Source: Exiguobacterium sp. s193
Lineage (GTDB): Bacteria > Bacillota > Bacilli > Exiguobacteriales > Exiguobacteriaceae
Direction of reading: 5' to 3'
Assembly: GCF_018618755.1 (NCBI RefSeq)
Contig: NZ_JACSMR010000001.1
Location: 248,001-312,000, forward strand
DNA length: 64,000 bases
In this document: piece by piece, positions 46,120 to 55,468 of the stretch
Layout of the letters: each line of letters opens with the position of its first letter
Numbering within the stretch: the stretch's first letter is position 1
The notes under the pieces: generated by a model
What the model was told of the DNA's origin: nothing
The model's input: only the letters and a program-made list of their open reading frames with translations
Database searches by the model: none
Position numbers and translations under genes: made by a program

Positions 46120-46871
46120 TCGACCGGAGCAAAATGATACAGTAAAATTCCTGCCGCAACTGCTGCGTTCAATGATTCTGCTTTTCCGCGAATCGGAATG
46201 TAAGCACGTCCATCACATTGGTCGAGCAATTCCGGTGCCACGCCTTGCGCTTCATTCCCGATGATGAGTCCGATTGCACCAAGGTTTTCGACTTCTGTAT
46301 ACGGATTGGCATTGCGCAGTGCCGTCCCGAGAACAAATACACCTAGTTCATGCAAATCTTGAATCGCTTCATCAAGCGACATCATGATGACCGGCAAGTG
46401 GAAAATCGAACCTTGTGTTGCCCGGAGAACTTTGCTGTTATAGACATCAACTGTTCCGTGACCAATGATGACGCCATCGAATCCGGCCGCGTCGGCTGTC
46501 CGAATCATCGTTCCGACATTACCCGGATCCTGCAGGCGATCGAGTAACAGGTAACGTCCACGTTCTAAACGTTCTGTTTGCTCTTTCATCTCACAGACGG
46601 CGAAGATCCCTTGTGTCGTTTCCGTTTCTGACAAGACTTTCGCAACAGATTCATCAATCGTGATTAAGTCAGCCGCATTTTTCTTCCAAGAACCAGGAAC
46701 CTGAACATCCTCACGGACGATTAACTCTTTGATGATTCCAGCACGGACAGCCTCTTCAACGAGATGCTCTCCTTCAATGAGGAAACGTTTTGTCTGAAGA
46801 CGTCCTTTTTTTGTTAAAAGTTTTTTCCATTGTTTGACGATTTCATTCTTTGTAGAAGAAATATGTTTCAT
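46116..46871 (-). CDS. ysgA: SpoU/TrmH-family RNA 2'-O-methyltransferase (YsgA)
   Basis: 251 residues. N-terminal substrate-binding domain (KRFLIEGEHLVEEAV), then the knotted SPOUT domain with LLLDRLQDPGNVGTMIRTADAAG, GLIIGNEAQGV and IPIRGKAESLNAAVAAGILLY. Probably methylates a ribose in rRNA; the exact site is not evident. Order ysdC-ysgA-pheS matches Bacillus subtilis. Confidence 0.92.
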   Translation of the reverse strand: MKHISSTKNEIVKQWKKLLTKKGRLQTKRFLIEGEHLVEEAVRAGIIKELIVREDVQVPGSWKKNAADLITIDESVAKVLSETETTQGIFAVCEMKEQTERLERGRYLLLDRLQDPGNVGTMIRTADAAGFDGVIIGHGTVDVYNSKVLRATQGSIFHLPVIMMSLDEAIQDLHELGVFVLGTALRNANPYTEVENLGAIGLIIGNEAQGVAPELLDQCDGRAYIPIRGKAESLNAAVAAGILLYHFAPVD

Positions 46872-46874
46872 GGT

Positions 46875-47957
46875 TTACCCCTCGTAAATCGCTTGGACGG
46901 CTTGCGCATCAAGTCGTTTCGTAACGGCAACGATCAACTCGACCGCTGCTTCGAAATCTGCTTTATGCATAATGGAAACGTTTGTGTGCAAGTAACGGAT
47001 TGGGACTGTCAATGCGAGCGAAGGAACTCCCGTGTTCGATAAATGGAATTTCGCAGCATCCGTCCCACCACCCGGTGTTAGGTCCAATTGATATTTAATG
47101 TTTTCTTCTTTTGCGACACCCGTGACAAAATCAATTAAGCCGCGGTGCGCAATCATCGTCGCATCAAACATGATGACTTGGACACCTTCTCCAAGTTTCG
47201 ACAATGCTTCGCGGTCCGTCATGCCTGGTGTATCACCAGGGATTCCCGTATCAACAGCAAACGCAATCGACGGATGAATCAAGTTTGCAGCGGTTTGCGC
47301 ACCACGAAGACCAACTTCCTCTTGAACCGTTGCTCCTGCGAAAATCGTGTTCGGGTGTCCTTCTGCTTTCAAGCGTTTGATGGCTTCAATCGCAATCGCA
47401 CAACCGATACGGTTATCCCAAGCTTTCGCCATCAAGAAATTCTCATTTTTCATCACAGTAAATTCGCAATGCGGAACGACCGTATCTCCAGGTCGAATGC
47501 CCCACCCTTCGACTTCTTCTTTCGAAGTAGCACCGATATCAATGAACATTTCTTTAATATCGACAGGTTTATTGCGCGCTTCCGGTGGTAAAACATGAGG
47601 TGGTTTCGCACCGATTACGCCTGGAATGACTTCTCCAGATGATGTGACAATGTTCATACGCTGTGCAAGAAGTACTTGTCCCCACCAACCACCGAGCGGT
47701 TGGAAGCGAAGAAACCCTTTTTCATCGATCTTCGTTACCATGAATCCAACTTCATCCATGTGACCGGCAATCAAAATACGAGGCGCATCGTCCCCTGCCC
47801 CTTTGTGTTCCGCGAATAAGCTACCTAATCCATCTTGATGGAACGCTTCAGCGTGAGGTTCTAAATACTCCCGCATGAGCTGGCGTACTTCTTTCTCGTT
47901 CCCAGGTACTCCCGTTGCGTCCGTGAGACGCTTCAACATATGTAATTGTTCATTCAT
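46875..47957 (-). CDS. ysdC: M42-family aminopeptidase (YsdC)
   Basis: 360 residues, GAGGAGG before the ATG. Dinuclear-metal peptidase residues are in IAGHMDEVGFMV, KAWDNRIG, ATVQEEVGLRGA and AVDTGIPGD, and the late H in YLHTNVS. The family forms tetrahedral dodecamers that trim peptides in the cytoplasm. Located between the dUTPase and ysgA, 3 bp from the latter. Confidence 0.94.
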   Translation of the reverse strand: MNEQLHMLKRLTDATGVPGNEKEVRQLMREYLEPHAEAFHQDGLGSLFAEHKGAGDDAPRILIAGHMDEVGFMVTKIDEKGFLRFQPLGGWWGQVLLAQRMNIVTSSGEVIPGVIGAKPPHVLPPEARNKPVDIKEMFIDIGATSKEEVEGWGIRPGDTVVPHCEFTVMKNENFLMAKAWDNRIGCAIAIEAIKRLKAEGHPNTIFAGATVQEEVGLRGAQTAANLIHPSIAFAVDTGIPGDTPGMTDREALSKLGEGVQVIMFDATMIAHRGLIDFVTGVAKEENIKYQLDLTPGGGTDAAKFHLSNTGVPSLALTVPIRYLHTNVSIMHKADFEAAVELIVAVTKRLDAQAVQAIYEG

Positions 47958-47969
47958 CTGATTTCCTCC

Positions 47970-48452
47970 TCAGTAACCGTTATCTTGGCGAACGTGATTC
48001 GCTTCGTTTTTTGCAACATAAGCCTTGAAAATCATTTCCTGTGTAAAACCAAGTGTAGCACCTAATGCTAGGTATGCACCAATTAAAACATCGTAACTTT
48101 GTTCGGTTCTTGAAATCGCGAAGACGTTTGTTTTATTGTAGACATCCAAAAATCCGTCCGTTGCCGTCAAATAATAGTCGCCTTCAACAAATCGTTCTTT
48201 CTTATAGTCGAGGGAAAGACCAAGCGAGAGGAGGAAATGAACGCCATCGACGTATTCCTCAAGAATCGTGACTTGCGCTGATGGTCCCTTTGTCGACCAG
48301 AATTTGAAGCAACGTGTTTCATTCGCAAGTTCACCTAACTCTACTAATAGAGCGAGTAAACGCTCATCAAATTGATTTCCCGTCAAGTTATGTTCCGATT
48401 GGATTCGTTTATCCAACTGTTCCTGCATCTCAAAAAGTGTCAACCAGTCCAT
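47970..48452 (-). CDS. Dimeric dUTPase (all-alpha NTP pyrophosphatase, dUTPase_2 family)
   Basis: 160 residues, AAGGAG 7 nt before the ATG. All-alpha NTP-PPase metal motifs: LLVELGELANETRCFKFWS (E-x-x-E) and EEYVDGVHFLLSLG (E-x-x-D). It should cleave dUTP to dUMP and pyrophosphate, keeping uracil out of DNA. It follows the rplT terminator and occupies the place of the small ysdA/ysdB genes of Bacillus subtilis. Confidence 0.88.
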   Translation of the reverse strand: MDWLTLFEMQEQLDKRIQSEHNLTGNQFDERLLALLVELGELANETRCFKFWSTKGPSAQVTILEEYVDGVHFLLSLGLSLDYKKERFVEGDYYLTATDGFLDVYNKTNVFAISRTEQSYDVLIGAYLALGATLGFTQEMIFKAYVAKNEANHVRQDNGY

Positions 48453-48524
48453 CGTAATTCTCCTTCTATCTCAAAAAATAAAACATAGGCATGAAAATCG
48501 ATTTATCAATTTTAGCAGTCCTCG

Positions 48525-48557
48525 AAAAAAAACGCCGGAGAATTAAATTCCCCGACG
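48525..48557 (-). terminator. Terminator of infC-rpmI-rplT
   Basis: Ten-bp stem with two G-T pairs (48548-48557 with 48533-48542) followed by eight T on the minus strand, 12 bp past the rplT stop. Confidence 0.92.
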
Positions 48558-48568
48558 AATTGTAGAAC

Positions 48569-48928
48569 TTAAGCGTTCAATTTTGCTTTTGCTGTGTCAG
48601 CAAGTGAAGCAAATGCAGTTGCATCTGTAACTGCGAGGTCAGCGAGCATCTTACGGTTAACGTCGATACCTGCAAGTTTGAGACCATGCATCATACGGCT
48701 ATAAGAAAGACCGTTGATACGTGCAGCCGCATTGATCCGAGTGATCCAGAGGCGACGGAAGTCACGTTTCTTTTGACGACGGTCACGGTAAGCATACATG
48801 AGTGATTTCATGACTTGCTGTTTCGCAACCTTGAAGAGTGTATGTTTCGAGCCGTAATAGCCCTTAGCTAATTTGAGTTGTTTTTTACGACGTTGACGAG
48901 TCGTATATCCGCCTTTTACGCGTGGCAT
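48569..48928 (-). CDS. rplT: Large-subunit ribosomal protein L20
   Basis: 119 residues, very basic. Family segments [32 protein letters not shown] and [21 protein letters not shown] are present (quoted in part). L20 is an early assembly protein of the 50S subunit and the autogenous regulator of this operon through the infC leader. Confidence 0.98.
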   Translation of the reverse strand: MPRVKGGYTTRQRRKKQLKLAKGYYGSKHTLFKVAKQQVMKSLMYAYRDRRQKKRDFRRLWITRINAAARINGLSYSRMMHGLKLAGIDVNRKMLADLAVTDATAFASLADTAKAKLNA

Positions 48929-48965
48929 ATAAATTCCCTCCTAAATCTGTGTACGATTGAATAAA

Positions 48966-49160
48966 TTACTTCGCGATCATGTGACGGATACGTTTGAAGT
49001 CACCCGTTGATACCATGCTAGCTTTACGCAATTTACGTTTCGCTTTAGTTGATTTGTTACCGAATAAGTGGCTTGTGTAAGCACGACCACGTTTCAATTT
49101 GCCAGAAGCAGTACGTTTGAAACGCTTAGAAGCACCGCGGTGCGATTTCATTTTAGGCAT
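48966..49160 (-). CDS. rpmI: Large-subunit ribosomal protein L35
   Basis: 64 residues beginning [20 protein letters not shown], with GTAGGAGGG upstream. Small basic 50S protein. Middle gene of the infC-rpmI-rplT operon. Confidence 0.98.
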   Translation of the reverse strand: MPKMKSHRGASKRFKRTASGKLKRGRAYTSHLFGNKSTKAKRKLRKASMVSTGDFKRIRHMIAK

Positions 49161-49187
49161 GAGAGATTCCCTCCTACTTCGATTCGA

Positions 49188-49703
49188 TTAGTCTTCTTTC
49201 TTCGGAGCAAGCACTAAGAACATGCTGCGTCCTTCCATCTTCGGTCTCTGTTCAACTACACCGAACTCGCTTAAATCCGTAGCGAGACGTTCAAGGACAC
49301 GTCTACCGATTTCTGAGTGAGTGATGGCACGTCCGCGGAAACGAATACTCGCTTTCACTTTGTTACCATTCTCTAAGAATTTCTTCGCATTACGGAATTT
49401 CGTTTGGAAGTCATTCTCCTCGATTGTTGGGCTGAGTCGGACTTCTTTCATCTGAATCACTTTTTGATTCTTCCGAGTTTCTTTGTCCTTCTTTTGCAAC
49501 TCGAAACGGTATTTACCGTAGTCCATGATTTTACATACAGGCGGCGTTGCTTGTGGTGCGACCATGACGAGGTCAAGGTCAGCTTCCTCAGCGAGACGCA
49601 ATGCCTCAGTGCGCGATTGGACTCCAAGTTGTGCACCATCCGCTCCGATAAGACGAACTTCTCGAGCGCGGATGCCTTCATTGATTAACAGATCTTTGCT
49701 AAT
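49188..49703 (-). CDS. infC: Translation initiation factor IF-3, ATT start codon
   Basis: 171 residues from ATT at 49703 ([20 protein letters not shown]), with GGAGG at 49716-49712, 8 nt upstream. No ATG or GTG gives correct spacing, and an AUU start is the classic IF-3 autoregulation device: IF-3 rejects its own start codon. N-terminal domain, lysine-rich linker ([11 protein letters not shown]) and C-terminal domain ([18 protein letters not shown]) are complete. Confidence 0.93.
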   Translation of the reverse strand: MSKDLLINEGIRAREVRLIGADGAQLGVQSRTEALRLAEEADLDLVMVAPQATPPVCKIMDYGKYRFELQKKDKETRKNQKVIQMKEVRLSPTIEENDFQTKFRNAKKFLENGNKVKASIRFRGRAITHSEIGRRVLERLATDLSEFGVVEQRPKMEGRSMFLVLAPKKED

Positions 49704-49716
49704 GGTTAGCACCTCC

Positions 49717-49906
49717 ATCGTGCAGAGCACGAAAAATGAATGATATAAAACGCTATAAAAAAAGCGTCGGCAGTTTTTCCCGCCCACACTCATAAAGAAT
49801 ACAATAGTCAGAGAACACTCTACTATCACATATCATCATGATGGACCAGCACAGATTGTCTGTACATGGTGAGAAGCGGGATGCTTCTGCTTTGTTGTCA
49901 TTTCAC
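49717..49906 (-). promoter_or_regulatory. L20-type leader (attenuator) of infC-rpmI-rplT
   Basis: About 200 nt untranslated. A GAAGC/GCTTC hairpin near the 5' end (around 49887-49872) is followed by a long arm and by a terminator GTGTGGGC/GCCGACGC (49789-49782 with 49771-49764) with seven T at 49763-49757. This is the arrangement of Bacillus leaders in which L20 stabilises the terminator. Confidence 0.75.
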
Positions 49907-49912
49907 TTTGCT

Positions 49913-49942
49913 ATCATAGCACTTACTTTCCCGTGATGTCAA
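49913..49942 (-). promoter_or_regulatory. Promoter of infC-rpmI-rplT
   Basis: Minus strand TTGACA (49942-49937), 18-bp spacer, TATGAT (49918-49913) preceded by TGC. Confidence 0.85.
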
Positions 49943-50094
49943 GCCGCTTTATCAGTTCAGTTAGAACATTGCTCACACACTTGATTATAATAGCAATCCT
50001 ACGTTCGTTTAGCAAGAAGTTTCTAAGTAGTTTTTAGGGGGTACTTATATCTTGTAGTTAAATAATCATCAAGAACCGACGCTTTTTTCTTTAT

Positions 50095-50126
50095 TTAGAA
50101 TGATTATTGTTTTATAATTATTTTAA
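50095..50126 (+). promoter_or_regulatory. Two tandem PerR boxes at the katA promoter
   Basis: TTAGAAT-G-ATTATTG (50095-50109) and TTATAAT-T-ATTTTAA (50112-50126) match the PerR box TTATAAT-N-ATTATAA at 11 and 13 of 14 positions. The second contains the best -10, TATAAT at 50113-50118, so binding would block RNA polymerase. Confidence 0.8.
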
Positions 50127-50150
50127 TCTTACATAAGGGGGAGTTAAATA

Positions 50151-51626
50151 ATGAATGAAAACGAAAAGAAGCTAACGACGAATCAAGGCGTACCGATTGG
50201 TGATAACCAAAACTCACGTACGGCAGGTCGTCGCGGACCTACTTTATTAGAAGATTATCAATTAATCGAAAAAATTGCCCACTTCGACCGTGAACGTGTT
50301 CCAGAGCGTGTTGTACATGCACGCGGCTTCGGTGCTCATGGTGTGTTCAAAGTCAAAAAATCGATGAAAAAATATACAAAAGCTGCTTTCCTTCAGGAAG
50401 AAGGAACAGAAGTACCTGTCTTCGCTCGTTTCTCAACCGTCATCCATGGTACACACTCTCCTGAAACATTACGTGACCCACGTGGTTTCTCTGTTAAGTT
50501 TTATACAGAAGAAGGAAACTGGGATTTCGTCGGGAACAACTTACCGGTCTTCTTCATCCGTGATGCGATGAAGTTCCCGGATATGGTTCATTCATTAAAA
50601 CCGGATCCACGTACAAACATTCAAGATCCTGACCGCTACTGGGACTTTATGACGCTTCGTCCTGAATCAACAAATATGCTGATGCACCTCTTTACAGATG
50701 AAGGCATTCCAGCAAGCTACCGAAAAATGCGTGGTTCTTCCGTCCACTCATTCAAATGGGTCAATGCACACGGCAATACGGTCTACATTAAATTACGTTG
50801 GGTGCCGAAAGAAGGCATTCATAACCTGTCTGCTGACGAAGCAACAGAAGTTCAAGGAAAAGATTTTAATCACGCATCAAACGATACATTCCAGGCCATC
50901 GAAAATGGAGACTTCCCGGAGTGGGACCTTTTCGTTCAAGTACTCGACCCTGCTGATGTTGAAAACTTCGACTTTGATCCGCTCGATGCAACAAAAGATT
51001 GGTTCGAAGACATCATTCCGTTCCAACACGTCGGTACGATGACATTAAATAAAAATGTCGACAATTACTTTGCTGAAACGGAATCAGTTGGATTCAACCC
51101 AGGTGTTCTTGTACCAGGGATGTTACCGTCTGAAGATAAATTGCTCCAAGGTCGTTTGTTCTCTTACTCTGATACACAACGTCACCGGATTGGACCGAAC
51201 TACCAACAGCTTCCAATCAACTGCCCGTTCGCTCAAGTGAATAACTACCAACGTGACGGTGCAATGCCGTTCAAGCAACAAACAAGTTCAGTCAACTATG
51301 AACCAAACCGTTACCAAGAGGAACCAAAACAAACACCGGCGTACACGGAAGACACACAACCACTTCATGATGACATTCATGGCCGTCTCGAAATCGAGAA
51401 AACGAATAACTTCGGACAAGCTGGTGAAGTCTACCGCCGTATGACGGAAGAAGAACAAATGGCACTTCTCAACAACCTCGTCGATGATCTCAAACAAGTT
51501 CGTCACGAAAACACGGTCTTACTCGCAATCTGTAACTTCTACCGTGCCGATGCTTCACTCGGTGAAAAGTTATCGGAAGCGTTAAACGTCGACATCAAAC
51601 CATTCTTGCAACAAATGCAAAACTGA
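50151..51626 (+). CDS. katA: Monofunctional haem catalase, small-subunit clade
   Basis: 491 residues, GGGGGAG 7 nt before the ATG. Distal His56 in ERVVHARGFGAHG, distal Asn in the NLPVFFIRDA region, and proximal Tyr in RLFSYSDTQRHR. It decomposes hydrogen peroxide in the cytoplasm. Length and sequence agree with the very active Exiguobacterium oxidotolerans catalase, known for a wide substrate channel (from memory). Monocistronic, with two PerR boxes upstream. Confidence 0.97.
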   Translation: MNENEKKLTTNQGVPIGDNQNSRTAGRRGPTLLEDYQLIEKIAHFDRERVPERVVHARGFGAHGVFKVKKSMKKYTKAAFLQEEGTEVPVFARFSTVIHGTHSPETLRDPRGFSVKFYTEEGNWDFVGNNLPVFFIRDAMKFPDMVHSLKPDPRTNIQDPDRYWDFMTLRPESTNMLMHLFTDEGIPASYRKMRGSSVHSFKWVNAHGNTVYIKLRWVPKEGIHNLSADEATEVQGKDFNHASNDTFQAIENGDFPEWDLFVQVLDPADVENFDFDPLDATKDWFEDIIPFQHVGTMTLNKNVDNYFAETESVGFNPGVLVPGMLPSEDKLLQGRLFSYSDTQRHRIGPNYQQLPINCPFAQVNNYQRDGAMPFKQQTSSVNYEPNRYQEEPKQTPAYTEDTQPLHDDIHGRLEIEKTNNFGQAGEVYRRMTEEEQMALLNNLVDDLKQVRHENTVLLAICNFYRADASLGEKLSEALNVDIKPFLQQMQN

Positions 51627-51640
51627 TCAACAATAAACGA

Positions 51641-51675
51641 ACAGCCTATTCCCATATCGGGAGTAGGCTGTTTTA
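51641..51675 (+). terminator. Terminator of katA
   Basis: ACAGCCTATTCCC (51641-51653) pairs with GGGAGTAGGCTGT (51659-51671, one G-T pair), then TTTT. Confidence 0.9.
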
Positions 51676-51777
51676 GATGATAGAAATATTACTAACAGAA
51701 GACTTTTGCATAGAATGACCCGTTCTTCTTTGCAGTACTCACTTGTCACGCTTCGCTTCAATCCGGAATCATATGCT

Positions 51778-52974
51778 TCACGGGACAAAGTTGAACCGTT
51801 CTGACGTCTCTACGGAAAAATCATTTAATTTCGAATAGAGTACGACTTGCCCGACATTGACTTGTTTCATTTTATTTTTACGGAAATTCAACTTTTCAAC
51901 ATCCGTAAATCGATTGTAGATCGGTTTAAATCCGTTACTTTGGTGCGGTTGCATTTGGATCGCACGATCGGAATATTCAATTCGATTACTTTTAATGACC
52001 CCACCAACGACACCTCTCCCGAGAATTGCAATGGCCTTGCCATCCGCCCGGTGGACATTTCGAATCTTATTTAGTTGGACGATTGGTTTTTCCCAATTCA
52101 TCATCGAAATCGCATGGTCTTTCGTCCCATCAATCGTATTCGATTCAATCCGAATATTTTGATGCGGACGATCTTGCGAATACTGATGTGTACCGACTGC
52201 GACATTAATGTTTTTAAACGTATTGTTTCGAATCACGATGTTTTGATTTGGTGTCCGGTCCTGCGCAGACCACTTCCACCGAAATCCTTGTGTCACCGGG
52301 TCAGGTGTATCGAGATTAATCGATTCGTTCGGTCCGGTATTTTTAATCATCTTCGCATTGATGAAGGCCATATGTTCAATTACAGCATGATTCGTTGCGT
52401 CTAACTCAATTGCATGTGAACCGTTTTGATTCCGAATCGTCAGTCCGCCGATGTAAAGATTTGCGTTATGGGCAATTGCAAACGCCGCGCCTCTTGCGCG
52501 ATGATCTAAGTCAATTTGTGCATTACCCTGCCCTTCGATCGTCACATGATGTGAACCGTTGTATTTTCCAACAGTTGTTTTCAGGCGCAAAACAGATGGT
52601 GGAACGAGGTCGAAGACACTTGTTGTTGCCGCGATTTTCGTCGTCCCGGTGTCGAATGTCTTTTTGATGATGACACCGTCCTCTAAACGGATCGTTGTAT
52701 TCGACGGAACACCAACACGAATCGGCGACAGATACGTTCCTTTCGCTAAGACAAGCGTCCCGCCGCCTTCTGCCTCGATTTTTTCTAAATAAGACCGCAA
52801 CGTATAATAGTTTTTTGTTTGTTTATTATATGTCGAGTACTTCCGCAAAACAGGATCAATCGGCTCTGTCCGAGGTGTAATCCGGTATGTTTTCATACTT
52901 TCGACTTGTTCGACACCCGGCGCAATGAATGTAAACGACATGGCACAAAGACACACTACAATTAATTTCTTCAA
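51778..52974 (-). CDS. Secreted right-handed parallel beta-helix protein
   Basis: 398 residues from a TTG at 52974 (MKKLIVVCLCAMSFTFIAPG), with GGGGTGG 5 nt upstream; the GTG three codons earlier touches that site. A signal peptide of about 25 residues is followed by a pectate-lyase-like beta helix: repeated short strands of the type NIVIRNNTFKNINVAVG and IRIESNTIDGTKDHAISMMN. Many such proteins bind or cut polysaccharides, but no catalytic residues can be assigned. Isolated between the katA and thrS terminators. Confidence 0.8.
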   Translation of the reverse strand: MKKLIVVCLCAMSFTFIAPGVEQVESMKTYRITPRTEPIDPVLRKYSTYNKQTKNYYTLRSYLEKIEAEGGGTLVLAKGTYLSPIRVGVPSNTTIRLEDGVIIKKTFDTGTTKIAATTSVFDLVPPSVLRLKTTVGKYNGSHHVTIEGQGNAQIDLDHRARGAAFAIAHNANLYIGGLTIRNQNGSHAIELDATNHAVIEHMAFINAKMIKNTGPNESINLDTPDPVTQGFRWKWSAQDRTPNQNIVIRNNTFKNINVAVGTHQYSQDRPHQNIRIESNTIDGTKDHAISMMNWEKPIVQLNKIRNVHRADGKAIAILGRGVVGGVIKSNRIEYSDRAIQMQPHQSNGFKPIYNRFTDVEKLNFRKNKMKQVNVGQVVLYSKLNDFSVETSERFNFVP

Positions 52975-53095
52975 TCGTTCCACCCCTCTCTTCCTTTTAT
53001 CGGCCGCGCTTCAAAAACTATGTAGATACAAAATGGTTCGACTCGAAATTTCTCCAAAACCCATCGGATTAAGCTACGTTTCATCCCGGATGCAA

Positions 53096-53142
53096 GAAAA
53101 AGCCAGCTTTCCCGTGCCCTTAACGGACAGGAAAGCTGGCTT
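53096..53142 (-). terminator. Terminator of thrS
   Basis: Perfect 13-bp stem AAGCCAGCTTTCC/GGAAAGCTGGCTT (53130-53142 with 53100-53112) with a 17-nt loop, then T-run on the minus strand. Confidence 0.88.
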
Positions 53143-53205
53143 ATGTCTTGCCTAAGGAAAGTATGTGAAAAAAGTGTTGAGCTAACCGATTCAGACTATT
53201 ATTGA

Positions 53206-55146
53206 TTACTTCGAACGGTTGGCGATCTCTACTTCTAAATCAGCAACGAATTGCTCAAGCGAGGCATTGCTCGAATCTTTTGACCCATAACGACGGATAT
53301 TGACTTCACGTGCTTCTACTTCTTTATCTCCAAGTACGAGCATGACAGGGATTTTATTCATCTGTGCTTCACGGATACGGTAACCGAGCTTCTCATCGCG
53401 GAAGTCTGTTTCAATCCGGATTCCTTTTTTCAAGAGCATCGCTTTAATTTCACGTGCGTAATCTTCTTGCGCTCGTGAGACCGGAATCAATTTGACTTGG
53501 ACCGGTGCGAGCCATGTTGGGAATGCCCCTTTATATTCTTCGATCAAGTACGCGACGAACCGTTCCATCGTCGAAACAACGCCACGGTGCAGGACGACCG
53601 GACGATGGTCTTGTCCATCATTTCCTTTATACGTCAATTCGAACCGCTCCGGTAACAAGAAGTCGAGCTGAACTGTCGACAGTGTCTCATCCTTACCGAG
53701 TGCTGTCCGGACTTGAACATCGAGTTTCGGACCATAAAACGCGGCTTCACCTTCTGCTTCGAAATATTCCAGTTCAAGTTCATCCATCGTTTCTTTCAAC
53801 TCACGTTGCGCCATTTCCCAAATCGCATCGTTGTCGAAGTACTTTTCTTTATCAGCCGGGTCACGGTAAGACAGACGGAATTTATAATCGGTAATTCCGA
53901 AGTCCGCGTACACCTCTTGAATCAAGTGAACGATGGCTTTGAACTCATCTTTCATTTGATCCGGACGGACGAATGTATGCCCGTCGTTTAGGACCATGTA
54001 ACGGACGCGTTGTAGCCCCGTCAGTGCACCTGACATTTCGTAACGGTGCATGCCACCAAGTTCTGCGACACGGAGTGGTAAGTCACGGTATGACCGTGGT
54101 TCGTTTTTATAAATCATCATGTGGTGCGGACAGTTCATCGGACGGAGAACCAACTCTTCATTGTCCATTTCCATTTTCGGGAACATATCATCTTGATAGT
54201 GATCCCAGTGTCCTGACGTCTTATACAACTCAACAGAACCGAGGACTGGTGTGTAGACATGTTCATAACCGAGTTCAAGCTCTTTGTCGACGATGTAACG
54301 TTCGACCGTCCGACGAATGGCCGCTCCTTTTGGTAACCACATTGGTAATCCTTGACCGACGTCTTGCGATGTGAAGAACAAATCGAGTTCTTTTCCGAGT
54401 TTGCGGTGATCACGCTCTTTTGCTTCAGCTAAGAAGTGTAAGTGTTGTTTCAATTGGTCTTTTGTCGCCCAGGCTGTCCCGTAAATCCGTTGTAACATTT
54501 TATTTTTCGAGTCACCGCGCCAATATGCGCCTGCGATGCTCATCAATTTGAAGACTTGCAGTTTTGCTGTCGCCGGCACGTGTGGACCACGGCATAAGTC
54601 GAAGAACTCACCTTGACGATACAGTGTTAAATCTTGATCCGCTGGAATCGATTCAATCAATTCGATTTTAAGCGGGTCATTCAACTCTTGATAGATGGCT
54701 AAGGCTTCGTCACGCGAAACGACTTCCCGTTCGATTGATAAGTTTTCACCCGCAATTTTATTCATCATCTTTTCGATGACCGGAAGATCTTCTTCTGTTA
54801 AACGACGTTCCATGTCGATGTCATAATAAAAGCCGTTTTCAATCGTCGGTCCGATTCCAAGGTGAATCGTTTCATCCGGGAAAAGACGTTTGATTGCTTG
54901 CGCCATCAAATGAGCAGACGAGTGACGAATCAAATCGAGTCCTTCTTCTGAATCGGGCATGACGAGTTCGATGACACCGTCTTTTTCAATCGGACGTCGG
55001 TAGTCGATGACCTCACCGTCTAGTTTTGCGGCAAACGCCTTTTTCCGGAGTCCCGGACTGATTGAAGCCGCGACTTCTTCAGCAGTTGTACCGGCTGCGA
55101 ATTCTTTGACCGCGCCGTCTGGAAATGTAAGAGCAATAGTTGACAT
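53206..55146 (-). CDS. thrS: Threonyl-tRNA synthetase
   Basis: 646 residues. N-terminal TGS domain, editing domain ([16 protein letters not shown] and the later Cys-containing [11 protein letters not shown]), class II core with motif 2 in [17 protein letters not shown] and zinc ligands in [12 protein letters not shown], and anticodon domain ([15 protein letters not shown]). A T-box leader precedes it. In Bacillus subtilis ytxB and ytxC lie between thrS and dnaI; here they are absent. Confidence 0.98.
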   Translation of the reverse strand: MSTIALTFPDGAVKEFAAGTTAEEVAASISPGLRKKAFAAKLDGEVIDYRRPIEKDGVIELVMPDSEEGLDLIRHSSAHLMAQAIKRLFPDETIHLGIGPTIENGFYYDIDMERRLTEEDLPVIEKMMNKIAGENLSIEREVVSRDEALAIYQELNDPLKIELIESIPADQDLTLYRQGEFFDLCRGPHVPATAKLQVFKLMSIAGAYWRGDSKNKMLQRIYGTAWATKDQLKQHLHFLAEAKERDHRKLGKELDLFFTSQDVGQGLPMWLPKGAAIRRTVERYIVDKELELGYEHVYTPVLGSVELYKTSGHWDHYQDDMFPKMEMDNEELVLRPMNCPHHMMIYKNEPRSYRDLPLRVAELGGMHRYEMSGALTGLQRVRYMVLNDGHTFVRPDQMKDEFKAIVHLIQEVYADFGITDYKFRLSYRDPADKEKYFDNDAIWEMAQRELKETMDELELEYFEAEGEAAFYGPKLDVQVRTALGKDETLSTVQLDFLLPERFELTYKGNDGQDHRPVVLHRGVVSTMERFVAYLIEEYKGAFPTWLAPVQVKLIPVSRAQEDYAREIKAMLLKKGIRIETDFRDEKLGYRIREAQMNKIPVMLVLGDKEVEAREVNIRRYGSKDSSNASLEQFVADLEVEIANRSK

Positions 55147-55170
55147 GACTGTTTCCCCCTTAAGTTAAAT

Positions 55171-55426
55171 AAAAAAAGACCCATCCCTCTAAAAAGGGAC
55201 GAGTCTTTGTCTCGTGGTACCACCCTCGTTCCCGAACATGTTTCCATGTACCGGCTCGAACACGCGATAACGGGCGTGAGACGCAAACGGATTAGCCCCG
55301 CCTGTGCTATGAGGGAGTAAAGCAAACGACTAGCGTCCATGAGAAGCTTCCACCATCCTTCTCTCGCTTGTTTGGTCCAGTTCGTCCTTCGTATCCTCAA
55401 TCTTTGCAAGTCACTATACTGATTGT
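55171..55426 (-). promoter_or_regulatory. T-box leader of thrS
   Basis: GAGGGTGGTACCACGAG lies at 55227-55211 on the minus strand, followed by the terminator GACTCGTCCCT/AGGGATGGGTC (55205-55178) with seven T at 55177-55171. Position implies a threonine specifier, but I could not place an ACN triplet in the specifier loop with confidence. Confidence 0.9.
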
Positions 55427-55432
55427 GCACTA

Positions 55433-55462
55433 AGTATAGCGAAAGATGAAGTTCTTTGACAA
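55433..55462 (-). promoter_or_regulatory. Promoter of the thrS T-box transcript
   Basis: Minus strand TTGTCA (55462-55457), 18-bp spacer, TATACT (55438-55433). Confidence 0.8.
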
Positions 55463-55468
55463 GGAAAA

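Noticed and set aside
49950-50000. PerR-like or promoter sequence TTGATTATAATAG upstream of katA
   Set aside because: Only half of the PerR palindrome matches and it lies too far from katA; it may be a chance TATAAT.
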